A DNA stretch of 64,000 nucleotides from Chlamydoabsidia padenii (taxonomy: Eukaryota > Mucoromycota > Mucoromycetes > Mucorales > Cunninghamellaceae), in the NCBI GenBank assembly GCA_025330725.1, contig JAIWND010000021.1, forward strand, positions 310,001-374,000, in the 5' to 3' direction. The notes beneath the pieces were generated by a model. The model had not been told where the DNA came from. It saw only the letters and a program-made list of their open reading frames with translations, and searched no databases. This document shows positions 1 through 11,691 of the stretch, one piece after another. A program made the position numbers and the translations under genes. Position 1 is the stretch's first letter. Every line of letters begins with the position of its first letter.

Positions 1-45
1 CTCTTTTTTTTTTTTTTTTTCCTCATATAATAATGATTCTTTTAG

Positions 46-1153
46 CTTGAATATGTTTGTAGGGGAAGCGTTTGTATGGGTGGTCTACTTTTGTCAAAAA
101 TGGCGACAGGCATCTTCAGGAAGACAATCACACCAACAACAAATTGTGGATGATTTAACCAAGGATCAAGCCTCTTTACCTCCATTAAAAGGTATCAAGG
201 TATTATTATTTTGGATTCCTACGATGTGTGATCTGACAGCAACAACGGTAATAAAGAAAAAGGAAAGAGGCAAACAGGATAGTAACACCAACTCTTTTTT
301 TCTGGTTAATACTAGTTGATGAATGTTGGATTGATTCTAACGTCAGCAAGTATATACCAAATGCTTCGTGGTGCGGTGGTGATATTTACGGGAATCTTCA
401 GCTACTTGTTTTTACATCGACGCTTACGACCTTTTGAATGGTTTTCGTTGATCTGTGTGGTGTTGGGCGTGGCTATTGTCGGACTTTCATCAGTCCTCTT
501 CCCTCAAACTCGACCTGGCGCGACATTATCATCCGAAGCAGACTGGCAATCCTTTGTTGGAGTGGTTCTCGTATTGGGTGCGCAAATCTTCACCGCCACT
601 CAATTTGTGGTGGAAGAAAAGATACTGGCTCATTATCAGGTGACTCCTCTTAAAGCGGTGGGTTGGGAAGGCTCTTTTGGTCTGGTCTCTGTCTTGGGTG
701 CACTTCCACTTCTTCATCTCTTATTCCGTGATCAATCCATTTACTTTGATATGGTCCAGGGCTATCATGACTTTTTTGATCACTCGGGGGTGTGGATATC
801 TGGTATCGCCATCAGTTTCTCCATCGCCTTCTTTAACTGGTTTGGATTGTCTATTACGAATACCATCTCTGCAACGGCAAGAAGTACCATTGATACATCA
901 AGGTAAGTCTATTTATGTTTTTTTCCGCATTCATGTACTTGATTGTTATTATTTAAATGATAGGACATTGTTTATCTGGATGATCTCTGTTTACCTTGGT
1001 TGGGAAATATTCTCTTGGATTCAAGTGGTGGGTTTTGTGATCATGGTGGTTGGGACCTTTTACTTTAATAAAGTATTGCGATGGCCCTTTGCTTCTGATC
1101 CTGCAATTGAACAAGATGAAAACAGGCCATTATTACATCCTTCCTCAGAATAG
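46..1153 (+). CDS. SLC35F6-like solute carrier (5' partial)
   Basis: This is a multi-pass membrane transporter of the drug/metabolite transporter superfamily. It resembles human SLC35F6 (C2orf18), whose substrate is not firmly established. Exons are 46-247, 316-902 and 964-1153. The first visible exon follows a TTTTAG acceptor and begins mid-protein, so the N-terminal helix lies upstream of the window. Family blocks are visible: MFVGEAF, PTMCDLTATT followed across the intron by LMNVGL, the SIYQMLRGAVVIFTGIFS helix, and a C-terminal LGWEIFSWIQVVGF helix. The protein ends in an acidic tail with ENRPLLHP, which resembles a dileucine-type sorting signal; that reading is inference. Family assignment is good, substrate unknown. 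Confidence 0.85.
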
Positions 1154-1714
1154 ATCTTTGTTTAGAATAGTCATTTTAATAAAACCGGATGTTTGATACA
1201 GGTTATATAATGGAGTTGATCTTGTCTTCTATGTATGATAGGGTGACACAATGAATTCTGTCCATATCAAGGGTACAAAAAAGTAGCATAGCCAGCCCCA
1301 GTTTGATACCTTCAATCATGCGTCTTGTAGTAAAAATACAATTGAACACAAATGATGCTTTTTTAGAAAATCAAGGCTGACGGATGGAAATAGACATATC
1401 TGATAAGCATGATCGGTCACTTTTTTATTTTTAGTCGGCGATTTTCTGATGATGTCTCTCCATTGTATCACCAATTTAGTTTCAAGCCAATGTTGTTATT
1501 TATCAGCCAACAGGATCAAAGCCTCGTTGAAATATCTATTTTTACCAATTCAGGAGTGGGGGAGTGGATCTTCCAAGTCAAATGGACTGTCCACAAAGGC
1601 AGCGTCAGTCGGGATCTGAATTCAAAAAGTTTATTTAAATGAATCCTGTCCATCTTTTCTTTTTTCTCTTCTTTCTTTTAACATTTTTTTTTTGCTCGAA
1701 AAAAAAACAACAAC
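1154..1714. other. Intergenic, SLC35F6-like to SOD
   Basis: No gene is supported. An AATAAAA signal lies near 1177, shortly after the transporter stop. A degenerate copy of the recurring promoter motif (CGGGATCTGAA) lies at 1610-1620, 95 bp before the SOD start. A pyrimidine-rich tract precedes the SOD start codon. Confidence 0.6.
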
Positions 1715-2248
1715 ATGAAATTGACTTTGATTCCTTTTGCCCTACTTGCTCAATCTGTTCTTGGGTGTGCTCTGAACGCAGTGGCTGTATTGAAAAACGA
1801 CCAAGGTGCACATGGTGTGGTCACTTTTAGTCAAGAATTAAGAAACGGCCCTACTCAAATCCATGCTGAAGTCTGGGGTTTACCTGAAGGCAACCACGGC
1901 ATTCATGTCCATGAATACGGTGATCTTACTCAAGGCTGTAATTCCACTTTGGCTCATTATAACCCTCACAATGTAACTCATGGTGGTCCCACTGATCCTG
2001 TCCGTCATGTGGGTGATCTTGGTAACATTTACTCATCAGGTCCTGATCAAGTTGCCATCTTGGATATCACAGCGGATTTGATTCAACTTCATGGTAAAAC
2101 TAGTGTGATTGGTCGTGGTATGTTGATCCATGCTGGTGAAGATGATTTGGGCAAGGGTGGCTCTCCTTTGTCCAACACCACTGGTAATGCAGGCGCGCGT
2201 TTCTTATGTGCTCCTATTGGCTGGGCGGCTCCTAAAACTAATGTTTAG
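1715..2248 (+). CDS. Secreted Cu/Zn superoxide dismutase
   Basis: The protein dismutates superoxide to oxygen and hydrogen peroxide. It is an intronless 177-residue ORF whose first ~17-19 residues form a hydrophobic signal peptide (MKLTLIPFALLAQSVLG), so it is likely extracellular or wall-associated rather than the cytosolic SOD1. All metal ligands are present. Copper ligands are H64, H66, H81 and H139; zinc ligands are H81 (bridging), H89, H98 and D101. The structural disulfide would be C75-C165 and the active-site arginine R162. Two N-glycosylation sequons occur, near N76 (NST) and N86 (NVT). The start follows an A-rich leader. Polyadenylation-like AATAAATAAA lies near 2325. Confidence 0.95.
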   Translation: MKLTLIPFALLAQSVLGCALNAVAVLKNDQGAHGVVTFSQELRNGPTQIHAEVWGLPEGNHGIHVHEYGDLTQGCNSTLAHYNPHNVTHGGPTDPVRHVGDLGNIYSSGPDQVAILDITADLIQLHGKTSVIGRGMLIHAGEDDLGKGGSPLSNTTGNAGARFLCAPIGWAAPKTNV

Positions 2249-2707
2249 ACATAATAATGATATCAATGATAGACTACTTGTATTCCTCACTCCTCCTTTT
2301 TTTTACATATATACTACACTCCAATAAATAAACACATTTTTATCTTACACATATCTTTATGATCTTTTTTGTTTTGATTTAATCAGTGAAACCAAGAATG
2401 GGGAACACAATAAGTGGATTCTTTATCAGATTTTTTGTCTTTCATGCTAAACTCAATTAAAGTGATGGTTCGGATCTTGAAATATATTAAAGAGGGGAAA
2501 ATGACAGATGTGGAACAATCATGATCAGTAATCAGTTTGCCCGCTATCCGGAATGAGAGTCGCCCCCCTCCATAAAAAGTTAGTCAAAGAAAAAGGGGAA
2601 ACATGTTGACAATCCCCGAAGATCAGATAAAAAAAAAAAAGAATCAAATCATAATATAACACCAGTTTTTATTAATAACATCTATTTTATTCTGTAAACT
2701 ATAATAT
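2249..2707. other. Intergenic between converging genes
   Basis: This stretch holds the 3' regions of SOD (+) and the PPR gene (-), with AATAAATAAA near 2325 and AT-rich sequence. Nothing else was recognised. Confidence 0.6.
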
Positions 2708-4148
2708 CTAGGTAGAGTTGTTGTTTCTGTTCTTTCTTATCCAGTTTTTCCTTCGTGTATGTGATTGCATCCAAGCATAAGCGCTATAAGCCTGATCATC
2801 TGGTTCCAATCCCGGGAACTTTTGCAAGGCCAAATCAAAGTAAGCTTCACCCAAGGCAAATTGACGCACCGCACCACAATACCGCACCATGGCATCTAAT
2901 ACCGTCACCCCGGGAGTCAATCCAAAGTCATCCTTATCGTCAATACTATCTTTGGAAGGCCGTAAACCATACAATCGGTTCATGATATCCATCACCATTT
3001 CAAATTGAGTATTGATTCCTCCTGTCTGTTTCCCGTTTGATCTTGACAATGCGCGGATCAAGGCCACCACTAAAGTATCATCCACTTGAATAGGTTCTCG
3101 TGTAAACTTGACTTTTGGTTGAAGAGCTTGTCGTTTTTCCTGAATAGCTTCTTGATCATATCGCCAAGTTGGATCGGTGGATTGGAGTTGTAATACTTTG
3201 GCTTGTAATAAGGAGGTAGGTCGATCCATTCGCTGTTGTTGTTGTTGTTGTTGCACTCCATTGTCAGATTCGAAACTGTCAATGATATATTGCCAAATTC
3301 GTTTGATTTCTTTGTCTTGGCTATTGATTAAAAGTGGACAAATCTGCAAGGCGGTGGAGAGTGTGACATGATCAGGATAAGGAAGAAGATCATCATCACG
3401 CATCATTTGTCGAACTTTGGCCATGATTTGATTATTACAATTGGCCTTTTTGTAAACATTCAATAAAGTATTGTAGTGATAAGTGGTGGGCTGTATATCG
3501 TAATCTTCCATTCGTTCGATCCATGATTCCGCTCGTTTTACTGCCTCGGGTGAATCAGAATTGATAAATGTCGTGAGGATATGAGCAAATGTTCTTTCGC
3601 TTGGTGCAAATCCACGTTTTCGCATCTAATGAAAGGGCAAAGGTGAGTTACATTGATGTTAGCCATCCCTCTTTACTTACCTGAGAGAATATAGATTCAA
3701 CCATACTTGATTTCCCTCCTTTTGCACAATGATTCAAGAGTTGATTCCATACTACGGTTGATTGCAAGTTTAGTGGAAGATGAGTCAAGAATTCAAGTGC
3801 CTTGTCAACACCGTATAACACCAATAATTGAGCTACCCGATCCGACGTGCCAAATACATCCCTAGGCAAGGTATACAAGTGCCGATTAGGTCGTTCGTCA
3901 GCTCCCTCTAGTTTCACAAATTGTCGATTGCTGTAGGTCGTTTTTTTCTTTATTGCTGCATCTTGATCGTCTTCCTTTCTTCGATATCGGCTTCGTTCAT
4001 ACTGCAAGCAAGAAGGACTGACATTTAACCAACGAGCTTGTTGATATTTGACGCATCGTTGTGTGAGAGTCGTTGATTCAGATTTGGTGGAATGTGTGAG
4101 AGGTGTCCGAGGTAATCGACAAAGGGCTGTTCGAAGCATAATAATCAT
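2708..4148 (-). CDS. Pentatricopeptide repeat protein, probably mitochondrial
   Basis: PPR proteins bind organellar RNA and act in its processing, stability or translation. There are two exons (4148-3681 and 3625-2708) with a 55-nt intron; the junction is phase 0 and creates FSQ-MRKRGFAPSERTFAHIL, a typical PPR helix pair, so the join is convincing. The product is about 461 aa. The N-terminus is rich in Arg/Ser/Thr and lacks acidic residues, consistent with a mitochondrial presequence (inference). Later PPR-like units are visible (TTYHYNTLLNVYKKA, PDHVTLSTALQICPLL), and a poly-Gln run interrupts the array. A start at the internal Met4 is also possible. The specific RNA target cannot be told. 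A promoter motif lies 65 bp upstream. Confidence 0.8.
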
Positions 4149-4212
4149 AAAGTAAAAGAGAAAGGACTGGTATTATTTATTTTTTTCATTCTTGTTTCCC
4201 CTCTTTAATTTT

Positions 4213-4223
4213 TTGAAATCCCG
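4213..4223 (-). promoter_or_regulatory. CGGGATTTNAA motif upstream of PPR gene
   Basis: Reads CGGGATTTCAA on the minus strand, 65 bp before the PPR start codon. It is preceded by CCTGT in the same orientation. Confidence 0.5.
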
Positions 4224-5481
4224 ACAGGTGGGTGGCGAGTGGCCAATAAAAAGAAGCTCACTTTTTCCCATTCTTTTCGCAACTCTTACAAGATCACCCT
4301 GGGCTTTGTATCTTTTACTTGTACCAAGGTGAGTCTACCTATTCTTCCTTGCGCCGATAAGGTAAGTCCTAACCGAAAAAAAAGAAAGATTGAACCCCGT
4401 GTTTGCACCACATTATTATAGGCTCTCCTTGGAACTTTATCACTAAAAACACCATTAGATCCATGTCAACAACTATAATACCGGCAAAGAAGTTTTCCCA
4501 GGAATGCGAACTGACAAAACAAGACTCTCCTGGTCTGGTACATGGGCAAACTGGACATACATCAGTAACCACCAACTAACAACCCTTCATCGACCATACC
4601 TAAGGTTATTTTACTGGAGCATTCCAAACACAATTCAATGCCGGTACCATCCAAAGACGAAAATAGACAAGTCTGCAGTCTCCTTCCCTTACTTGCACAG
4701 ATTCTGTGTATGGGTTTGATTGGGTAAGAGAAAAAAAAAAAAAAAAAAAAGAGAACGACTGGTTGGGGGTATACCATGCTGGAGTTGAATAACATGTTTT
4801 TATTATAGGACTAAATCACCACTAACAGGATTGTTTACTAGGACTCCTTTTTGCTTGATGTGGATAATGGGAACACTCAAGTGAATCAATTTTATATAAA
4901 CCTTATACATACTAACCTTGATTGCTCTTGTCCTTGGGATCATTATCTGTAATACAAGAATGCGACTACATGTTAGGCCTAGATTAGTTTAGTTATAGTT
5001 TGATATCATAATTCATGCAAAATAAATCACTCGTGACGCCATGGCTTTTTACTTTGTGCGTCTACTCTCCTTTTCTAGAAAATAAAATAAAAGAATCACA
5101 TACTGTATATTGTTAACGGGATGTGTGTGATAAGGTGTAAATGACAAAGAATGATATAGGAATGGGTGCTTTTGACCAAGACAACGCTTATTAAGCTCCA
5201 GTTTGGCGGCGACCTAAATCCATCACAATGCACACATTGGGATCATTCCGAAACATCGATCCCTTTTTATAAACTATCATATGAAGACTATTTATTAATG
5301 GAACAATAACCCAAAAAGAGATAAATGTTCCAACACTAAAGAGAGAGTTTCAAAATAAAGATTTATTCAAGTGGTAATAAGAGAGGAATGACTATCATGG
5401 TAAAAGGGAAGACGGGGTGTGTAAGGGGAATGGATGTCATTATGATTGTATGTGAAAGGGGGGATGGAGGGAGATGGGTGT
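4224..5481. other. Intergenic, no supported gene
   Basis: About 1.26 kb with scattered short ORFs in several frames, none with a convincing product or splice structure. A poly-A run (about 19 nt) lies near 4732-4750. The last ~150 bp carry the 3' region of SAR1. A degraded gene between 4.3 and 4.8 kb cannot be excluded. Confidence 0.5.
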
Positions 5482-6315
5482 TCAAACGTATTGAGATAAC
5501 CAGCGGAATCCATCACCATAGCCTTGACGTTCAACCACAGAGCACATGAAGACTTCAATAGGTCGGATATTGGTTAATGGTACTTTACCCTAAACATAAA
5601 AAACCCCCCCCCACCACCAACCAACCATCCATCATTAGTTTCTGTATATCATTATCAAATCATCTTGTTTTATATGTATATATACCTTTCCTGTCGTTTG
5701 GAATAATCCCAGTTGTTGTCGAAGAACTTCTTCACTGACCGCACCAGGAGCATCGATTTTGTTGCCGAGAATAAGGAAGGGGACGGTAGTTAGTTGTTCA
5801 ATAGCCAAAAGTGCCTGTATAAAAAGAGTTAAACATGAATCCTTCAACATAAAAGTACCACTTACATCCAATTCCGCCTTGGCTTCAGGAAACCGATCAT
5901 GATCAGCAGCATCCACCAAAAAGACAATACCAGATACTTCGGGGAAGTAATCTCTCCATAACCGACGAGCCTGTTGATGTCCACCCAAATCATAGGTTGT
6001 GAATTTAACATTACCAATAGCCAATTCCTCGGAAGCTAAACAAGAACGTGAGAAGACTATTATTACTAGCATGTTGTTCTTTTTTATACTTACTAGGATG
6101 GAGAGTAGGTTGCAACGTGGCTAAACGGTCGTTCTTGAGCATGTGGAGTAGAGTGGTCTTACCAGCATTATCGAGACCCAAAAAGAGAATTTTGGCATTC
6201 TTGTTCAGTAACCCTATAAAAAGAGAGACAAGGTGAGTACAGACATTCAGTTTCACCAATCAAGATACCCACCTAAAGACGATAAAACGTCATAAAACCA
6301 ATTGACAATAAACAT
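5482..6315 (-). CDS. SAR1: SAR1, COPII small GTPase
   Basis: Sar1 starts COPII coat assembly at the ER by inserting an N-terminal amphipathic helix on GTP loading. There are five exons: 6315-6273, 6213-6094, 6035-5866, 5814-5686 and 5589-5482. They give 189 aa, the normal family length. The N-terminus [15 protein letters not shown] fits the Sar1 amphipathic helix and lacks the Gly2 myristoylation site of Arf. Guanine-nucleotide motifs are [10 protein letters not shown] (G1), PTLHPTSEEL (switch I), DLGGH (G3) and NKID (G4). The C-terminus FRWLSQYV is characteristic of Sar1. All junctions keep frame. The start codon lies in the first short exon (43 nt). Confidence 0.95.
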
Positions 6316-6369
6316 GATGGAAGCAAAAGTGGAAGAGGGATAAAGAGCTTTTTCGAGTTGGGTTCTTTT

Positions 6370-6393
6370 TATATATATATATATATATATATA
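6370..6393. repeat. (TA)n microsatellite
   Basis: About 12 TA dinucleotides, 55 bp upstream of the SAR1 start codon, within its likely promoter. Confidence 0.9.
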
Positions 6394-6498
6394 GCGCGAA
6401 GAAAAATTCACCACGTCATGAAAATGGTGCAACCCGATTTTTTTTTGATATCCCCCACCCGCCCGCCCGTCGCTATCTCAAACAGACAAGGAATATTT

Positions 6499-7001
6499 CC
6501 AAAAATCACGTAAATTTAACTCCCGACAGGCTTGAAAGAACAAACTTATTGCAAACCCCGCTCACCATGAATCTTGAGAGAACTCTACTGGTTTAATGGA
6601 CGAGTGATGCTCATGACAAAAATGACCATGAGCATTCCTTAGCTTATTTCCAACAAACTTTACATAATGGTCATTGTACCAAGAATCTTGTATGGAGCCG
6701 TATAGCCTCAAGATTGTTTTACCCTGACTTTTGTAAAAAAAAAAAAAAAAAAAGTTGCAGAATGAAAAAATTGACACACAAGACCAAATTTATTTGAGAA
6801 CCCGCTTACCCTCGCTTTGAATCTTGGGAGTGCTTAACTGCCTTAATGGACAAGTGATACTCATTACAAAAGTGACCATGAGCATTCCTTAGCTTATTTC
6901 CAACAAACTTTACATAATGGCCATTGTACCAAGTCCCTTTTATGGAGCAGTATAGTATCAAGATAGTTTTAACCTGACTTTTAAAAAAAAAAAAAGGATG
7001 T
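6499..7001. repeat. Dispersed tandem-repeat element, copy 1 (two units)
   Basis: Two imperfect units of about 250 bp lie head to tail (anchor TTAATGGA at 6593 and 6843). The same unit recurs four times near 61.2-62.1 kb. The two loci also share flanks: a left flank with CCCGACAGG at 6522-6530 and a right end AAAGGATGT after an A-run. On the minus strand each unit reads T-run, CAAAAGTCAG, then about 158-164 nt that stay largely open (containing KTILRLY and HYVKFVGNKLRNAHGHFC), then a GGTGAGC or GGTAAGC donor-like end. This looks like an exon with its intron repeated in tandem. No transposase, long terminal repeat or known family was recognised. Confidence 0.75.
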
Positions 7002-7144
7002 AGAAGGGGATTGTGTTTGAGGCGATTCAACGGTACTCATTTGCAAGTCTGGCCGGGGTTCAATTTAGGTGATTTCTGGGAGAAGGGAAAGGCTCGTTAT
7101 TTAGGTTACACAATAAGGATCAGCGAGTTGGGTGGGGTCAAAGC

Positions 7145-7155
7145 GGGATTTTAAT
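7145..7155 (+). promoter_or_regulatory. CGGGATTTNAA motif upstream of phosphodiesterase
   Basis: Reads CGGGATTTTAA, about 305 bp before the proposed phosphodiesterase start. This distance is longer than for most other copies. Confidence 0.4.
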
Positions 7156-7459
7156 AATAAAAGAGTAAACAGGACGAAAACGAGAACTTGGATCAAAAAC
7201 CTGTTCGGCCAATCAAATTCGTCCTATTTTGGGTCTATATATTGATTATTATTATTTTTTTCGTTTCATTCTTTCTTCTTTCTTCTTTTTATTGTTGCCA
7301 CCTTTTATTTGAAATCACCTATATACACCTTCTTTTATTAACACTGACTTTATCAACAGTATACAACAAGCGAAAAGTTGGTCATTCTTCCTTGGATCTA
7401 CTTTTGACCTTTCCTTCCCCCCTTTTTTTTATAACCCATTCTCCTCATTCGATCGACTA

Positions 7460-9237
7460 ATGCTTATACTTAAACACAACACATTACCAGTGAAAGACCT
7501 ATTTATAATTGAAAGGGTAAGTGAATGAATAAACAGCTTTTTTGAACAGCAAAAAGAACTGACCTGTTGCTTATTTTGTGTAGCATCTTGTACGCTGGTT
7601 GGATAACAAAGGACCCAAGATTACACCAGAATGGCATGTGTTGGAACTCAGTCGCACGGACTTGTATGGTCATTTACTTGGTATGTTTGCTCACTTGAAG
7701 GTATTGGATGCTCTTGCCATTGACGCCTCTCAACTCCTTGATTTCCTGGTGGACGTGGATTCCGGTTACCTTTTTACCCCTTATCATTCATTTTACCATG
7801 CTGCCGATATCTTGATGATGCTTTACTATATCTTGACGGAATTGGATGGTCTCAAGCAACTCCTCCCAATGATCGATATAGCTCCTTTATTGATTGCTGC
7901 ATTGTGCCATGATATGGGTCATGTAAGTTATTTATAAAAAATAAAAAAGGGCTGCAGCCTTAAGGAGAAAGAATAGGGTAAAAGATGTACGATGTATGCA
8001 ACTACATGAACGTACATCTTCTCTCTTTTACAAGAGTGGCTCAAAGGGAGGGGGTAAACATAATGTCATTGATCTCATTGCTCTTCTCTTTTAATATTTA
8101 TTATAGCCTGGATACAACAACGTTTATCAAGTCAATTCTAAAACACCTTTGGCTCAACAATACAAAAATACATCTGTACTGGAAAACTACTCTGTCGACA
8201 TTACACAAGATTTACTAAACAAGCACAAACTATTTGACAATGTATCTTATGACTGGATGGATATGATCAAACGACTTATAATCTCCACGGATATGGTGTA
8301 TCACTATGAATTACAAGAAAAGGCGGGGGCTTTGTGTCAAGTCATGGGCAACACGTGGTCAGATGATGATGATGATAATCCTGACGACGACAGTGATGAT
8401 CAAGAAAACAATAACGACGATACTGACAGTCATGATAGTAGTAGTGACACTGAATCGCTTGGAGAACCACCCACGCCGACAATCGATCAGATCCCTCTTG
8501 GTCACCACCACTTTGAACCTCAGTCAATAACTCATCGATCCTCATTATCACCAAGTCAATGCCACGATCTTTGTCGAATCATTCTACATGCAGCCGATAT
8601 CAGTAACACGATTCGACCCTGGTCCATATGTAAACAATGGTCCGATCTCATCGTTCAAGAATTCTTCCAACAAGGTGATGCCGAAAGAGTGGCGGGACTG
8701 GTGGTATCTCCTGGTATGGATCGTGGTGCATCTAATCAAGCCATGATTAGTCTCAAATTTGGTGATTTTGTCATCAAGCCTTACTTTGAATCTCTTGCTC
8801 GTCTCTTGCCGAAATCTCGGGTGTTCCTGAACACGTTGGCCGACAATCGACGGGAATGGATGAAATTGAAGGATTGTCCGACGACGACAACGACTTGCCA
8901 CTATCCGACCGGTTTGGTTCCTTTGGTACCTGTATCTACTCCATTATTAGGTCGTCGGGTTAGTGTACCTGCTGGACTGGTGATCATTCCTGATCATCGT
9001 TGGCGGATGGCAACGAATCGACGAAGGCATTCTCGACGGCGGGTTACTAAACCTTCACAACAACCTAAACATCGTTTTACTATGCGCAGTGCCAGCCATC
9101 CTGTGGTAATTCCTGATTCATTGGTATTACATCGGTCAATGGTAAACCAAGTGTCTGGGTTGATTCAAGCTCAACAAAAGGTATCCGATGTCAATGGCTC
9201 TCCCATCAATCTCGTGGCTTCAATGGAACAGAATTGA
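7460..9237 (+). CDS. Class I 3',5'-cyclic nucleotide phosphodiesterase
   Basis: The enzyme hydrolyses cAMP and/or cGMP and so limits PKA signalling. Exons are 7460-7516, 7584-7922 and 8107-9237, about 508 aa. Signature blocks are HSFYHAADI, then CHDMGH joined across the intron to PGYNN (completing the HD-type metal site), HAADISNTIRPW with the second metal Asp, and QGDAERVAGLVVSPGMDR. NQAMISLKFGDF supplies the conserved Gln region. A strongly acidic Asp/Asn/Ser insert of roughly 60 residues sits between the HD site and HAADIS. The C-terminus is basic and serine-rich, like a phosphoregulated tail. Exon 1 (19 aa) is the least certain part; a longer N-terminus upstream is possible. Confidence 0.9.
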
Positions 9238-9747
9238 TTGTTTGTATTGTATTATTATCATTATGTATCATTATTATTATAGATTACCCTTGTTAAATAT
9301 AGCTTCCCTTTGTATTCTCTTTGTTAACCCAACCGATTCTTTTACTTTATTTGGAATCATCTCTCTCTCTTTTTTTTTTTTTTACCCTCCTTTTTTATTT
9401 TATTGTCACCTCCCCTTCCACGTTTTAGGATTCTGTATTACCCATTATATATTACCCTTCCGTATTGTATCATATCACTTTTTATTCATTGTTGTAATAA
9501 AGAAATGTTTGAATAATCTAGTTGGTTCCTGAACAAAAAAAGGTGGTTGGAAGAACACTTGTGTAACTTCTCAGACGACCAGTCGGAGTTAAAATAGTGG
9601 GGGTCCAAAGGTAAAAAAGAGGGCCCGTTTCCCAAAAAATTGATTCTTTCTTTCTTTTCCCTCTTCTTCTTTATTCTTCTTCTTCTTCTTCTTCTCCATT
9701 TATGTATACTACTTATACCAGCCATCCTATTAACATTTATTAAAAAG
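9238..9747. other. Intergenic, PDE to RGS
   Basis: It contains the PDE 3' region (AATAAAG near 9497) and pyrimidine-rich leader sequence with CTT repeats just before the RGS start. Nothing else was recognised. Confidence 0.6.
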
Positions 9748-10461
9748 ATGGACTCACAACAACAACTTCCTTCAACAATGACAGTACCTCAAACACTGGA
9801 ACAACTTCTCAGCGATACTGATAGCGATTTATTCCAAGATTACCAACAATTCCTTGAACAGTCTTATTGTTGCGAAAATCTTTACTTTTGGCTGGATGTA
9901 CAAGAATACAATGAACTTTGTGAACAAGTCTCTCCTTTTAATAATGACTTTATGTTTATGCAACAAAAAGCAACCACCCATCTCAATCCATCTCAACAAA
10001 TACTTTTCAACGTGGTGCGACAAAAATGCCATGCCATGATCGATACCTATATACGACCTAATGCTAATCAAGAAATCAACATTCCCTGTGACCTTCGACA
10101 AGATCTCCTCCATCAAGTATTCACTCTAGGCAACTATCACCCCTCTGTGTTTACCAAAATAACGAAAAGCGTGGTGGAATTAATGCGTGTGAATGCATTT
10201 ATTCCCTGGATTACTTCTCTCACGACTCCACCTGTCTCCTTTGTTGGATGGTATTCTTTTAATCACAAGAAAGAACTTGATAAAGGTGGATCAATGGATT
10301 CGTTGGATCAACATACTCATTTGTCACCACCACCTTCACCGACCACGCCTACACGATATCGATCCATGTTACAAAGGGTCAGACACTCTTTTATGCCACC
10401 TTCTGCTACGACACTTCTCAAGCCGTCTTCTCTATTGGTGAAAAAGGAACAACAACAATAA
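9748..10461 (+). CDS. RGS-domain protein (G-alpha GTPase activator)
   Basis: RGS proteins speed GTP hydrolysis by heterotrimeric G-alpha subunits. This is an intronless 237-aa ORF. The start at 9748 (MDSQQQ) is preferred because the open frame upstream is a low-complexity hydrophobic run encoded by a pyrimidine tract. The RGS fold covers about residues 15-155: TLEQLLSDTDSDLFQDYQQFLEQSYCCENLYFW is the typical alpha-helical entry with the conserved E-N-L-x-F-W block, and later parts include IDTYIRPNANQEINIP. The C-terminal ~70 residues are Ser/Pro/Thr rich with a TTPTRYRSM segment. It resembles small fungal RgsA/Rax1-class proteins; which G-alpha it serves is unknown. Confidence 0.88.
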   Translation: MDSQQQLPSTMTVPQTLEQLLSDTDSDLFQDYQQFLEQSYCCENLYFWLDVQEYNELCEQVSPFNNDFMFMQQKATTHLNPSQQILFNVVRQKCHAMIDTYIRPNANQEINIPCDLRQDLLHQVFTLGNYHPSVFTKITKSVVELMRVNAFIPWITSLTTPPVSFVGWYSFNHKKELDKGGSMDSLDQHTHLSPPPSPTTPTRYRSMLQRVRHSFMPPSATTLLKPSSLLVKKEQQQ

Positions 10462-11691
10462 TAATAATAATATAGATAGATAGATCTTTTTTTTATATTT
10501 TTTATTTTTTATTTTTTACTTTAGATTACCTACTAGATACCCTTACATTAATACTGTTACTACTATTACTATTACCTCCCCCTCATATTACTACCTTCCT
10601 CTTCTTACATATATAACACATCCTACATGCACCTACATACATATAAATAAAGACTTGATATACATATTATATTACTTGACTTGTGGAAAAAAAAAAAAAA
10701 AAAAAAAAAAAAGATTCAGACCCCTCGATGGTGTACTGAATCGGCGATTGAATTATTGTCATTCTCGTGGCACGAGTTGCTTTTACTTTATACTGTTGTC
10801 ACCACATCTTCAATCTATTACAACGGGGGGGGGGCAAAAACGTTATTGACATTCCTCGACATCTTAGACTCGACCCCTATTCTGTAGCAAGAAGACAAAG
10901 TAATTCCACGTGGAAAAGATCTCATCATGTGTTGTTTGACGGTTAGTGTGGCCAAATTTAGAATTCCATAGGAAAAACAAAAAGAACAAGTTTTTTTTTT
11001 CTGTCTGTTTCGATTCATATTGGTTGATCTATTCACAGTTCGATCGATCTAGGTCGGGGCATTAAAATCAACAACATCCGCTCTGTGGAATATGACAGGT
11101 CTACAATAATCATTAGCCTCTTTGTTACCGTTTTCTTTTTCTTTTCTTTCCATGGTACAATACAGGATGAGGTGTAGTGACCAATTTCGAGCCATGGTCA
11201 TGCGTAAACGGATCAAGGTTTCAAGTGCCGACTTTTTTTTTTTTGTTGAAATGCGGGGCTTGAATTTGCTTGAAGATTGATGCCAAAGACATTGGTTATC
11301 ATTGAATTTTTAGTACCAAGTACGTTGTTCATCGATTTTCATATCCCGCGATTCATGCAAGCACCTCTACAAAATCAAATCATCTTGAGCTATATTTCGG
11401 AGGAGTAGTTTGTGATTCTATATAACGGGAAAGGGGAAAGGGGGTACGTTACGAGCACACTTTATCATGAAGAAGACGTTGAGATCAAGTCGCTTATTCA
11501 TACTGCCCATCCACAAGTCAGGAACAAGACTTCATGCACCCTAAGAATTGCGACATTATGCTTTCGTCCAATTAGAAATCGAAGATCTCTCACCAATTTT
11601 CATCTCCGACAGGTGCTCTAATTTTTTATTTTCTCACCCCCACTTTTTTTTCCTTCTTCTTTCTTCTCCATCTCTCTACTTACATTACACA
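10462..11691. other. Intergenic, RGS to APS kinase
   Basis: About 1.2 kb without a supported gene. It holds AATAAAG near 10645, a 26-nt A-run (10687-10712), a G8 run near 10825, and weak relatives of the promoter motif (CGGGGCTTGAA near 11263; CCGACAGG near 11608). A T/C-rich leader precedes the APS kinase start. Confidence 0.55.

Larger units (their letters stand above)
6316..7459. other. Intergenic region holding repeat element 1
   Basis: No protein-coding gene is supported. It contains a (TA)n tract (6370-6393), the two-unit repeat element (6499-7001), and an exact promoter motif at 7145-7155 followed by a T-rich leader into the phosphodiesterase gene. Confidence 0.6.

Noticed and set aside
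1409..1642. 77-aa ORF before the SOD gene
   Set aside because: No domain, no supported splice sites, and it overlaps the SOD promoter and motif variant.
4239..4795. Several short ORFs on both strands between PPR and SAR1
   Set aside because: Mutually overlapping, low-complexity ends (poly-Phe), no family resemblance.
6562..7030. Minus-strand ORFs with KSQGKTILRLY and HYVKFVGNKLRNAHGHF as protein-coding genes
   Set aside because: They lie in the tandem repeat units, begin in homopolymer-encoded Phe runs, and other units carry stops. Kept as repeat structure, with the exon-like appearance reported as a finding.
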